Source: Brassica napus (taxonomy: Eukaryota > Streptophyta > Magnoliopsida > Brassicales > Brassicaceae). From it: 64,000 nucleotides of DNA. The notes beneath the pieces are model-generated. The model had not been told where the DNA came from. It did not search any database and worked only from the letters and a program-made list of their open reading frames with translations. Position 1 is the first letter of the stretch; the number at the start of each line of letters is the position of its first letter. Where the stretch lies: NCBI RefSeq assembly GCF_020379485.1, contig NC_063448.1, forward strand, positions 8,021,726 through 8,085,725, read 5' to 3'. Positions 42,882-54,080 of this stretch are shown piece by piece. The position numbers and the translations under genes were made by a program.

Positions 42882-45800
42882 TCTATAGCAATAAAAGGGA
42901 GCTTTCGAGGGTGCATAAGGCGTCCACATGAGCGGAAAAAAATTATTCTAAAAGATGACACGTGGCATTAACAAAAAATAAAAATAAAAATACATATAAA
43001 GAAAAATAAATAATAAGTAAATATATAATATAAGAAATAAAAATGTTACATTAAACAATAATAAGTAAATATACAATATAAGGAAAATAAATAAAAAGTA
43101 ATAAAAGAGAGCTTTTGAGGCTCCATAAGGCGTCCACATCAGCGGAAAAAACTTATTCTAAAAGATGACACGTGACATTAACAAAAAATAAAAATAAAAA
43201 TACGTATAAAGAAAAATAAATAATAAGTAAATATATAATATAAGAAATAGAAATGTTACATTAAACAATAATAAGTAAATATACAATATAAGGAAAATAA
43301 ATAAAAAGTAAATAAGCAATATAAAAAATAGAAATATTACATTAAACATCTATCATAATTTATAATCTATACTAATAAAAGAAAACTTTTGAGGCTCCAT
43401 AAGGCATCCACATCAGCGGAAAAAACTTATTCTAAAAGATGACAAGTGGCATTAACAAAAAAATAAAAATAAAAATACATATAAAGAAAAATAAATAATA
43501 AGTAAATATATAATATAAGAAATAGAAATGTTACATTAAACAATAATAAGTAAATATACAATATAAGGAAAATAAATAAAAAGTAAATATACAATATAAG
43601 AAATAGAAATATTACATTAAACATCTATCATAATTTATAATCTGATATAAAAGCAAGAAAATTAGAAAACATAATTATATAATTAAAAAATAAAAAAACT
43701 AAATTAAACATCTATCTAAAAAATGTATATATACTAATAAAATGGAGCTTTTGAGGCTCCAGAGGGCGTCCACATCAACGGAAAAAATTTATTCTAAACG
43801 ATGACACATGGCATTAACAAAAAATAAAAATAAAATACATATAAAGAAAAATAAATAATAAGTAAATATATAATATAAGAAATATAAATGTTACATTAAA
43901 CAATAATAAGTAAATATACAATATAATGAAAATAAATAAAAAGTAAATATACAATATAAGAAATATAAATATTACATTAAACATCTATCATAATTTATAA
44001 TCTGATATAAAAGCAAGAAAATCTATACTAATAAAAGAGAGCTTTTGAGGCTCCATAAGGCGTCCACATCAGCGGAAAAAACTTATTCTAAAAGATGACA
44101 CGTGGCATTAACAAAAAATAAAAATAAAAATACATATAAAGAAAAATAAATAATAAGTAAATATATAATATAAGAAATAGAAATGTTACATTAAACAATA
44201 ATAAGTAAATATACAATATAAGGAAAATAAATAAAAAGTAAATATACAATATAAGAAATAGAAATATTACATTAAACATCTATCATAATTTATAATCTGA
44301 TATAAAAGCAAGAAAATTAGAAAACATAAATATATAATTAAAAAATGAAAAAACTATCTATACTAATAAAAGGGAGCTTTTGAGGCTCCATAAGGCGTCC
44401 ACATCAGCGGAAAAAACTTATTCTAAAAGATGACACGTGGCATTAACAAAAAATAAAAATAAAAATACATATAAAGAAAAATAAATAATAAGTAAATATA
44501 TAATTTAAGAAATAGAAATGTTACGTTAAACAATAATAAGTAAATATACAATATAAGGAAAATAAATAAAAAGTAAATATATAATATAAGAAATAGAATA
44601 TTACATTAAACATGTATCATAATTTATCATCTGATATAAAAGTAAGAAAATTAGATTACATAAATATATAATTAAAAAATGAAAAAAATTAAATTAAACA
44701 TCTATCTAAAATATGTATCTATATTAATAAAATTGAGCTTTTGAGGCTTCATAGAGCGTCCACATCACCGAAAAAAACTTCTTCTAAAAGATGACACGTG
44801 TCATTAATAAAAAATAAATAATAAATATACATATAAAGAAAAATAAATAAAAAGGAAATATACAATATAAGAAATAGAAATATTACATTAAACATCTATC
44901 ATAATTTATCATTTGATATAAAGCAAGAAAATTAGAATAAATAAATATACAATTAAGAAATGAAAAAAAACTAAATTAAACATCATCTGAAAAATGTATA
45001 GTTAAATAAATAATAATTAAATACACAATATAAAATATAGAAATATTATATTATACAATTATCGCAATATAAGAAAAAATAAATATTAATTAAATATAGT
45101 ATATAAGAAATAAAAATATTACATTAAATATATATCGTAATATAATCATTGATATAAAAGCAACAAAATTTAGAATAAATAAATATACAAAATAAGAACG
45201 ATAAACAGTAAATAAATATACAATATAAAAAATAGAAAACTAAATTAAACATATATCTGAAAAATATATAGTTAAATAAATAATAACTAAATATCCAACA
45301 TAATAATATTAGATTACACATATATTATAATATTAGAATAACTAAATAAAATATAAGAAAAATAAATAATAATTAAATATACAATATAAGAAATACCAAA
45401 AATACATTAGACATCTATCTAAAAAATCTATAATAAAATAAATAATAAGTAAATATAAAATATAAGAAATAAAAAATATTACATTAAACATATATCATAA
45501 TATTATAATTTGATTTAAAAGAAAAACAGTTAGATAAGTAAATATACAATAAAATAAATAAATATACAATATAAGAAGCGGAATAACTACATTAAACATC
45601 TATTTGAAAAATGTAGAGTTTTACATTTTTATTACTTCCAAATATTTTTATAAGTAAATATACAATATAAGAAAACTAAGCATACAATATAAGAAATATA
45701 AATTTTACATGAAACATCTATTATAATATTATCAATTGATATAAAAGCACGAAAATTAGAATAAGTAAATATACAATATAAGAAAAATAAACAATAGGTA

Positions 45801-47107
45801 AAATACTATTAATAAATTAAAAAAAACTAAATTAAAAATCTCTCTAAAAAAATGTATAGTAAAATAAATAATAAGTAAATATACAATATAATAAATAGAA
45901 ATATTATATTAAACATCTATCGTAATATTAGAATAAGTAAATATACTATATAAGCAAAATAAAAACAAATCTGATAAACATACAGTAAAATAAATTATAA
46001 GTAAATATACAATATAAGAAATAAAAATGTTACATTAAACATTTATAAATAATATTACATTTTGATATAAAAGTAAAAAAATAGAATAAGTAAATATACA
46101 ATATAAGAAAAATAAAAAATAGGTAAAATACAATTAAGAAATGCAAAAACTACATTAAACATCTATCTGAAAAATGTATTGTTTTACATTTTTATTATTT
46201 AAAAATACAATAAGTAAATATAAATTTTAAATATTATAATAAGTAAATATAAAATATAAGAAAGAATAAAGAATAAGTAAATATAATATATAAGAAATAA
46301 AAACATTAAATTAAATATATATCGTAATATTATCATTGATATAAAAGCAAGAAAATTAGAATAAGTAAATATAAAAAATAAGAAAAGATAAACAATAAGT
46401 AAATATACAATATAAAAATGGAAAAACTAATTAAAAATTTATCTGAAAATATATAGTTAAATGGAATAATGTATATTGAAATAATTAATAAACAAATATA
46501 CAATATAAGAAATATAAATATTACATTAAACATCTATCGTAATATTATCATTTGATATAAAAGCAAGAAAATTAGAATAAATAAATATACAATATTGAAA
46601 AATTCTCTAGGATAGCCCTTTTTAAGTTTTTGTTACAAAATAGCTATAAATGAGAAAATGACCAAAATAAGTCTTATTAAAGAGTAAAAATACATTTATA
46701 CCTTATGGTTAACTAACATAGACTTATGGCTTAGAGTTAAGGGGTGGAGTTTTGAGGATAGAGTTTCAAATTTTTAAAAATAAAAATTAAATTTTTCAAA
46801 ATAAAAGGGGCTATTTTGGTCATTTTCCTTATTGAATACTATTTTGTGACAAAGACTTAAAAGATCTATTTGAGAGAATTACCCTACAATATAAAAAAAT
46901 AATAATAAATAAATATACAATATGAGAAAGGAAAAACTATATCAAACATCTATATCAAAAATGTATAGTTTTCTATTTTTTTCTAAGGAAATATGTATTC
47001 ACACAAACATACAATTCAGAATTTGTTGTTGTTCAGAATACAACATTCAAAAAAATAACTATATGGTTAACATTTGAAAATAAAAATGGTCCCGCGCTAA
47101 CTCCTAG
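42882..47107 (+). mobile_element. Array of Helitron 5' ends
   Basis: The unit TCTATACTAATAAAAGGGAG, then GAGGCTCCATAAGGCGTCC, ACATCAGCGGAAAAAACTTA and GATGACACGTGGCATTAACA, recurs at about 42882, 43099, 43366, 43729, 44022, 44357 and 44718, all in + orientation. Each is followed by an AT-rich tail of ATATAATATAAGAAATAGAA-type repeats. TC plus TATACTAATAAAAG is the plant Helitron 5' terminus. A single candidate 3' terminus (GCGCTAACTCCTAG before T) appears at 47107. The long AT-rich tail 44900-46590 has no ORF; open frames over it are low-complexity F/L/Y/I stretches. Likely serial insertion or amplification of non-autonomous Helitrons. Confidence 0.75.
46597..46884. mobile_element. MULE-type MITE, second copy, inside Helitron DNA
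   Basis: Same family as 16773-17068: GAAAAATTCTCTAGGATAGC at the left and GAGAGAATTACCC at the right. Flanks TACAATATT (46588-46596) and TACAATATA (46885-46893) match at eight of nine bases, a 9 bp target duplication. It inserted into the Helitron tail. Confidence 0.78.
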
Positions 47108-48017
47108 TCTATACTAATAAAAGGGACCTTTAGAGGCTCCATAGATCGTCCACATCAGCAAAAAAAACTTTTCCCGAAAGATGACACGTGGCATAAAATA
47201 TAGTTTTACATTTTAATATTACTAATTTTCGAAAATTATAAATAATATGTAAACATACAACATAAAAAATGGAAAAACTACATTAAACATATGTAAAGTT
47301 ACTTTTTTTCACTTAAAAAAAAGACGGCTTATCTCCATAATGTAACATTACCGTTTTATAAAAAAAAACATTATATATAATTTCGAAACTAATAAATATA
47401 TGTAAACATACAACATAAAAAATGGAAATACTACATTAAACATATGTAAGATTACCATTTTACATTTTTATTTTTTAAAAATAATATGTATACATACAAC
47501 ATAAAAAATGGAAAAACTACATTAAACATATGTAAGATTTCCATTTTTCACTAAAAAAAAGACGGCTTATCTCCATACTGTAACATTACTATTTTGTAAA
47601 AAAAAAACATTATATATAATTTCGAAAATAATAAATAATATGTAAACATACAACATAAAAAATAGAAATACTACATTAAACATATGTAAGATTACCATTT
47701 TACATTTAAAAATAACAATAATATGTAAACATACAACATAAAAAAAATGAAAAAACTACATTAAACATATGTAAGATTATCGTTTTCACTAAAACAAACG
47801 GTTTATCTCCATAATGTAACATTACCATTTTATATATAAAAAAAACATAAATATAACTATTTGACTATTTGTCCAAGTTCTTCTATTAAACATTGCCGTT
47901 TTACATTAAAAATGGAAAAAAAAACATTAAGATTAAACATCTATCTTAAAATATAAAATTCAGATATTAACTAAATATAAAGTATAAGAAAGAGAAATAC
48001 TCAATATATAGAAAAAT
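47108..48017 (+). mobile_element. Helitron unit starting at a head-to-tail junction
   Basis: TCTATACTAATAAAAGGGAC begins directly after CTAG of the preceding element. The unit holds internal repeats of AATATGTAAACATACAACAT and ACATTAAACATATGTAAGAT. The following unit (from about 48018) repeats it with a period near 910 bp. No ORF. Confidence 0.7.
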
Positions 48018-49142
48018 AAATACTAATAAAAAGGACCTTTTGAGACTCCATAGAGCGTCCACATCAGCAAAAAAAACTTCTCCCGAAAGATGACACGTGG
48101 CATAAAATATAGTTTTACATTTTAATATTACTAATTTTCAAAAATTATAAATAATATGTAAACATACAGCATAAAAAATGGAAAAACTACATTAAACATA
48201 TGTAAAGTTATTTTTTTCCACTTAAAAAAAAGACGGCTTATCTCCATAATGTAACATTACCGTTTTATATAAAAAAAAACATTATATATAATTTCGAAAA
48301 TAATAAATATACGTAAACATACAACATAAAAAATGGAGATACTACATTAAACATATGTAAGATTACCATTTTACATTTTTATTTTTTTTAAATAATATGT
48401 AAACATACAACATAAAAAATGAAAAAACTACATTAAACATATGTAAGATTACCGTTTTTCACTAAAAAAAAGACTGCTTATCTCCATAATGTAACATTAC
48501 TATTTTGTAAAAAAAAAACATTATATATAATTTCAAAAATAATAAATAATATGTAAACATACAACATAAAAAATGAAAATACTACGTTAAACATATGTAA
48601 GATTACCGTTTTACATTTAAAAATAACAATAATATGTAAACATACAACATAAAAAATTTGGAAAAACTACATTAAACATAAGTAAGATTACCGTTTTTCA
48701 CTAAAAAAAACGGCTTATCTCCATAATGTAACATTACCATTTTATAAAAAAAAAAAACATAAATATAACTATTTGACTATTTGTCCAAGTTCTTCTATTA
48801 AACATTGCCGTTTTACATTAAAAATGGAAAAAAAAACATTAAGATTTAAACATCTATCTTAAAATATAAAATTCAAATATTAACTAAATATAAAGTATAA
48901 GAAAGAGAAATACTCAATATATAGAAAAATAAATAATAAGTAAATATTATAAATATATTAATATATGAATTATATATACAATAATAAGTAAATGCACAAT
49001 TTTTAAAATATGGAAAGAGTACATTAAATATTAAACATCTATCTTAAAATGTAAAATATAGATATTAAGTAAATAGAATTATAAGAAAAAGAAATACACA
49101 ACTTAAAAACAACGGAAAAAGTATATTAATATTTAAACATCT
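48018..49142 (+). mobile_element. Helitron unit interrupted by the ULP1-MULE copy 1
   Basis: It starts TACTAATAAAAAGGACC (the first bases of the 5' terminus are lost), repeats the content of 47108-48017, then continues as AT-rich ATCTATCTTAAAATGTAAA repeats. It is cut at 49143-49151 by the MULE and resumes at 54576. Confidence 0.65.
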
Positions 49143-49151
49143 ATCTTAAAA
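49143..49151. repeat. 9 bp target duplication, left, of ULP1-MULE copy 1
   Basis: ATCTTAAAA, identical to 54576-54584. Confidence 0.9.
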
Positions 49152-50059
49152 GGGAGAATTGCCAAGTGTGACTCAAAACTTGGAGTAAAACCCAAAACAA
49201 TACCCCAACTTGGGTCAAAGGCAAAAGTAACCTAAAAGGCTATTGAAATTACAACTATCCCCTTGTGACCAAACAAAAAAACGGAATTCTTTTTACGTTT
49301 CTACCTCTCGCAAGTCGTCTGTTTAGACGACTTGAAAATAAGTCGTCCAGACGACTTAACTTAAAGTCGTCTGGACAGTTAGTCTTAAACATAATTTAAA
49401 AATTTTGTAAAAAATATTTTGATAAGTGAAAAATGGGAATTATGTAATTAACATATGTCTTAGGAGGTATAAATTAAGATATAACAAATTTCAATTGTTT
49501 TCAGCATAGATGAGTGAAAGTAGTGAGTCATGATATTCTTAAGTTTATGTTTCATCAACATATGTTGTAGTATTGTATGTGTTCTTAGGGTTAGATTTTG
49601 GAAAGCATTAAAACCGTTTTTGAAAATTTTTAAAATTACTTATGCGTGTTCATTTCTGTGTATAGTAAACACTATTTAAGTATAATTTGATTTTATAACG
49701 TGGTTAGTTAGTTAATCTAGTCATTTTAGTTTAGGGGTTCATTTTAGGGTCTAGGACGACTTAATATTTTGTCGTCTGAAAACAGACGACTAAATATTAA
49801 GTCGTCTGTTGTACATTATCAGCCAGAATAAGTCGTCTAAACCGGACCAAACCTTAAAGTTTACCAATGTAATTTTAAAGCTAACCGGATTATTTACCCA
49901 ATATATAAGGTGATTTTTTTTTTTGTTTCATTTTTCGCGATATTCAGAAACCCTAACAGTTCTCTCTCAAAGGCGATTTCGAATTCCCACGATTTCCGAA
50001 CAAACCATCGTTCTCAACATCGGCTATCTATCTCACTTCATTCTCACCGTTGTCGCCGC

Positions 50060-50290
50060 AGCTTCTTCTAACCCTAGCGCCGCCGATTCCTCTAAACCCT
50101 AGCGCCGCCGATTCCTCTAAACCCTAGCGCCGCCGCTTCCACTATTTCCGAACAAACCGTCGCCCTCGCCACCGTGGTCACCAACGTTCTAAACACTAGC
50201 GCCGCCGCTTCTTCTAAACCCTAGCGCCGCCGCTTCTTCTCTGTAAACCTTAGCGCCGTTTCTCTGTAAACCCTAACGCCGCTAAGTCAT
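50060..50290 (+). repeat. Leader minisatellite with CCCTAGCGCCGCCG units, copy 1
   Basis: About seven imperfect units of CTAAACCCTAGCGCCGCCGM TTC type (roughly 29 bp) lie in the 5' leader of the DUF1985 gene. Each contains the telo-box-like AAACCCTA and a GCCGCC box. The same block is at 57519-57749 in copy 2. Confidence 0.85.
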
Positions 50291-50383
50291 CAATCTCGAG
50301 GAAAAGATGAACATAAAACGTTGTCTCTATCAATTTACTCATTCTCACCGTTTCACGTTTATTTTTTCAGATCTATAACCGCA

Positions 50384-52024
50384 ATGACGAGTACTCCAAC
50401 TCCTTCTGCGACTGGAAGACTTGTAAGTAATTTAAGTCGTCTGGAAAGTCTTCCAACTGGACGACTTAGTAGATGACTTAAATATAAGTCGTCCATTTGG
50501 AAGACTTTCCAGACGACTTAATTATAAGTCGTCTACTAAGTCGTCTGGACTTATATCGTTGTCTTTGATTATTTTGCAGACAAAAAGGATGGATATTCCA
50601 GAACTCCCCCGTAGGTTATACACATCAGGGGAAGAACCAGAAGCCCACAATAGCATTTCGTATCATACGGATAACAGCAAGTTGCATACTGCTCTTAGGA
50701 AAGCTCTTACTGATGACGAATTTGAAGAGCTCAAGGAGTCGAGTTTGGGAGTTTTCATCAAGTTCAAGGAGCAGGGATTTGGTTGGGCTTCAAGGCTGGT
50801 TCACTACATGCTCAGTTTCAAGCTGGACATTAAGAAGAAGTATGAGATGTGGTCTCTCGTTGGTCCAGAACCTTTGAGGTTTTCACTGTTAGAGTTTGAA
50901 AACCTCACTGGTCTAAACTGCGAGTACATCGAGGACCTTGAGACACCAAAATGTGATGTTACCCCAGAGATGGTTTCTTTCTGGGGGATGCTGGGAGTTC
51001 ATCTGGAAGCTGGGCCAACTACTGATCAGATAATAGCAGCACTGCAGAGATGCGGGGATTGGTCCAGGGAAGATCGCAAGCGGCTCGCGTACCTCTCCAT
51101 CTTCACTGGATTCATTGAAGGGAGAAAGTTTTCAACCGCTACACGATCTACTCTGGCAAGGCTAGTGATGGATTTAGAACGGTTTGAGAATTATCCATGG
51201 GGGAGAGTCGCATTTAAGGTGCTGATGGACTCTTTGTGGAACAAAGAAATTGCTGGCTGTTACACCGTGGATGGGTTTATACAAGTTCTTCAGGTCTGGA
51301 CGTACACAGCTATGCCGGAATTGGGTGCTAGTATTGGTGGTCCCAGAGCAGACAGTCCGTCTCCACCGATACTGGCTTACGAGGGCAGCAGAGGCCGCAG
51401 ATCAATGAAAGCTGCTATCTTGAGTCAGGTATTTACTTCAATCCAAAAGTCTGCGCAGACGACTTATTATAAGTCGTCTGGAAGGTCGTCCAGCTGGACG
51501 ACTTATCGGACGACTTAATTAAGTCGTCTGGAAAGTCTTCCATCTGGACGACTTATTAGACGACTTATTATAAGTCGTCTGGAAAGTCTTCCATCTGGAC
51601 GACTTATTAGACGACTTATTATAAGTCGTCTGGAAGGTCTTCCAGCTGGACGACATAGTAGACGACTTATAATTAAGTCGTCTATTTAGTATTTTTTTTC
51701 AAATATCTAACTCGATTCTTCTATTTACTGCAGACCCGCGTGATCAACTTTGTTGAGAAGGACATTAGTGAAATGTGGCCAAAATGGGACTCTGAGGTTG
51801 AGGACCTGCCCGCGGAGAACATCATTAAAGTCATGTATGAGCGGAGACCGTGGAAGTGGACCATGGATTGCTGGGAAGTCACTGGTACTAAGGTCAATAC
51901 AAAACCTAAGGTTGTGACTCCATCAAAGAAGGCCAAAGAGATGGTTGTGTTGGAGGAGGAGGAGGAGGAGGAGGAAGACAATCCAAGACCTCGGAAGAAA
52001 GCTCGAGATATGCTCGAGATATGA
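50384..52024 (+). CDS. DUF1985 protein truncated before its ULP1 domain (copy 1)
   Basis: Exons 50384-50422 (MTSTPTPSATGRL), 50580-51428 and 51734-52024, GT-AG introns, frame kept. The DUF1985 region is in exon 2: GWASRLVHYMLSFKLD, YEMWSLVGPEPLRFSLLEFE, LTGLNCEYIEDLE. Exon 3 has VINFVEKDISEMWPKWD, an acidic run of Glu, RPRKKAR, then the deletion junction adds DMLEI and a stop. In copy 2 the same gene continues to a C48 peptidase domain. The first intron (50423-50579) and second (51429-51733) are made largely of AAGTCGTC/GACGACTT motifs. What remains has no catalytic part; if expressed it would be a stub of about 390 residues. Confidence 0.8.
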
Positions 52025-53128
52025 TGCCAGACGCGAATACCCTTCTTCTGCTGATCCTCTCACCAATCTTTGTGCATATAACAGTGCTCTGTATGAAGTG
52101 GTGTAATCAAGCGCCATGCCAAACATGTTCCTCATTGCATCAGTGATATGCTGCGGAGTTATCCCATCAATGATTCCAACACGATCAATGAAAAGACTAC
52201 CTACATACTTCGGAGTACAGTGTCTCCGCTGAGCGATTCGGTCTCCCGCTGAGCATAAATGTTTTTCCACATACTTTGTTACCCAAAACGTGTTTGTCCC
52301 ATGTTTGACACTCGCTCTGACCTTCCATCCACAATAGCTAACCGGACATGTTGCCACAACGAGAGTTTTCGTTGATTTGTATAATTTGAAAGAAAACTTA
52401 CCCCTCACTGCTGCCAACCGCAGCTCTGAAAGCAGAGCACCCTTGCTAACAAAACTCTGGTTGACATAGATACTGGTACCATTCGATTTTCCTCCTTCAA
52501 TAGCATTTGTCTTAGCATATGTCTTTTGGATTTCTTCAAAACAAATATTATCATCATCTTCCTCGTCCTCATCTGGAACCTTTCCATAAAGACTGTAATC
52601 CCCACCATTCTGATCCGTTTCACCAACAATAGAATTATCAGCATCCTCCTCCCCATTTTCCTCCTCCCCATCTTCTTCCCATTCACCAGCTTCATCATTA
52701 TCACCAACATCTTCTTCCCATTCACCAGCTTCATCATTATCACCAACATCTTTTTCCCATTCACCAGCTTCATCAATATCCCTTTTCTCTGAAACCGTTT
52801 CGACCTTGCTGCGGCTTGATACACAAAGACATACTCTATGGGTTTTGAGTATCTCCAGCAAGTTTCGAACTTGTCTATCACTTGTAACATGAATGGGAAG
52901 ACTGCCTGGAGCCATCATCATTTCTGCTGGTAATGAGTAGCTAATCTCCACACTCACTGTTCTCATGTCCAGGTTATAATCTTCTTGAGCCATTGCAACA
53001 AGTTCAGCATGTGTTGAATCTTCATTCAATAAAAACAATCTTCCTCCTTTGAGATCATCAACCACAAAATCCCAACGGAAATCTCTCAACAACCATTCTC
53101 CATACACTGCATGTAACTGAAAAATCAT
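52007..53128 (-). pseudogene. MuDR-like transposase N-terminus (copy 1), truncated by deletion
   Basis: It begins MIFQLHAVYGEWLLRDFRWD at ATG 53128, directly after an intron acceptor (TTGCAG). It has the acidic tandem repeat DNDEAGEWEEDVG (three units at about 52660-52790), then the MuDR/plant zinc-cluster domain (YKSTKTLVVATCPVSYCGWK, ASVKHGTNTFWVTKYVEKH) and the start of the MULE core (PQHITDAMRNMFGMALDYTT). The frame reaches the deletion junction at about 52012 and reads on into the antisense of the partner gene's Glu-rich exon (LPRSWIVFLLLLLLLQ). The DDE core, SWIM finger and knuckle found in copy 2 are gone, so it cannot be an active transposase. Confidence 0.8.
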
Positions 53129-54080
53129 CTGCAAATTTTCAAAATAAAACACATTAGTAAACATAGAGAAAAGGGAAATGAAGAAGTTCAATAAACATTG
53201 CCGCAGACGACTTAGCATTAAGTCGTCCCGAAGACTTAAAGGTAAGTCGTCTAAAGAGGTCACTTTTGCAATTGAAAATTAAAAGGGACGACTTAATTCT
53301 AAGTCGTCAAGCTTTGTTTGTTAAAAAAAAAACTTCAGACGACTTATATATAAGTCGTCTACGAGAAACGGGCTAGTTTTGCATTTGACCGAATCGTGTC
53401 AGATCTTTGACTATTTCTGGACGACTTATAATTCAGTCGTCTCTGGGAAAGTTAAAATTTCAATATTTTATGAAAACTTGACGACTTACACGTAAGTCGT
53501 CCTAGGTTAGTTTTGTAATTGAAAAATAAAACTTGAAATTTAACTTTCTCCAGACGACTTAGATGAAAGTCGTCCAGCTAAACGACTTAATTTAAGGTCG
53601 TCCGGGATAAGCAAGGTTTGACCAGAAAATTGGGAAAAATTCTGGACGACTTTGCTTTCCCCGGACGACTTTAAATTAAGTCTTCTAGAGGGACGACTTT
53701 ATATTAAGTCGTCTGGTTAAAGTTAAATTATGAAGTTTTATTTTTCAATTACAAAACTAACCTAGGACGACTTACACGTAAGTCGTCAAGTTTTCATAAA
53801 ATATTGAAATTTTAACTTCCCCAGAGACGACTGAATTATAAGTCGTCCATAAATAGTCAAAGATCTGACACGATTCGGTCAAATGCAAAACTAGCCCGTT
53901 TCTCGTAGACGACGTATATATAAGTCGTCTGAAGTGTTTTTTTTTAACAAACAAAGCTGGACGACTTAATTTATGTCGTCCGTTTGAACAGAAGACTCAT
54001 CAGTAAGTCTTCTACATACAGATGACTTACTAGTAAGTCTTCTACGCGAACAGATCTTGAAAAAAAATTCAAATTCGTAC
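53129..54080 (-). other. Predicted long intron in the 5' region of the transposase gene
   Basis: On the minus strand TTTAAG|GTACGAAT (54081/54080) and TTTGCAG|ATG (53129/53128) make a GT-AG intron of 952 bp ending exactly at the start codon. The upstream exon (54081 to about 54260) has no long frame in phase, so it is probably leader. The intron contains the large inverted repeat at 53285-53981. Confidence 0.5.
53285..53981. repeat. Large inverted repeat (hairpin), arms about 290 bp, loop about 114 bp
   Basis: Left arm 53285-53575 and right arm 53690-53981 are reverse complements with only scattered mismatches. Matching blocks include AAGCTTTGTTTGTTAAAAAA / AACAAACAAAGCT, GAGAAACGGGCTAGTTTTGC / GCAAAACTAGCCCGTTTCTC and GACCGAATCGTGTCAGATCT / AGATCTGACACGATTCGGTC. 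Each arm also contains six to eight GACGACTT/AAGTCGTC pairs. Transcription across it toward the transposase would give a long fold-back RNA. Confidence 0.9.

Noticed and set aside
42948..46533. Many minus-strand open frames rich in F, L, Y, I that look like membrane proteins
   Set aside because: They are translations of the AT-rich Helitron repeat tails, recur with each unit, and have no conserved domain or coding composition.
52405..52890. Alternative-frame ORFs over the transposase acidic repeats (both strands), also at 63594-63981
   Set aside because: Shadows of the D/E-rich coding repeat in other frames.
49310..54010. Regular GACGACTT..AAGTCGTC repeats considered as a CRISPR array
   Set aside because: Repeats are 8-20 bp, inverted and irregularly spaced, in a eukaryotic transposon; no cas genes or unique equal-length spacers.
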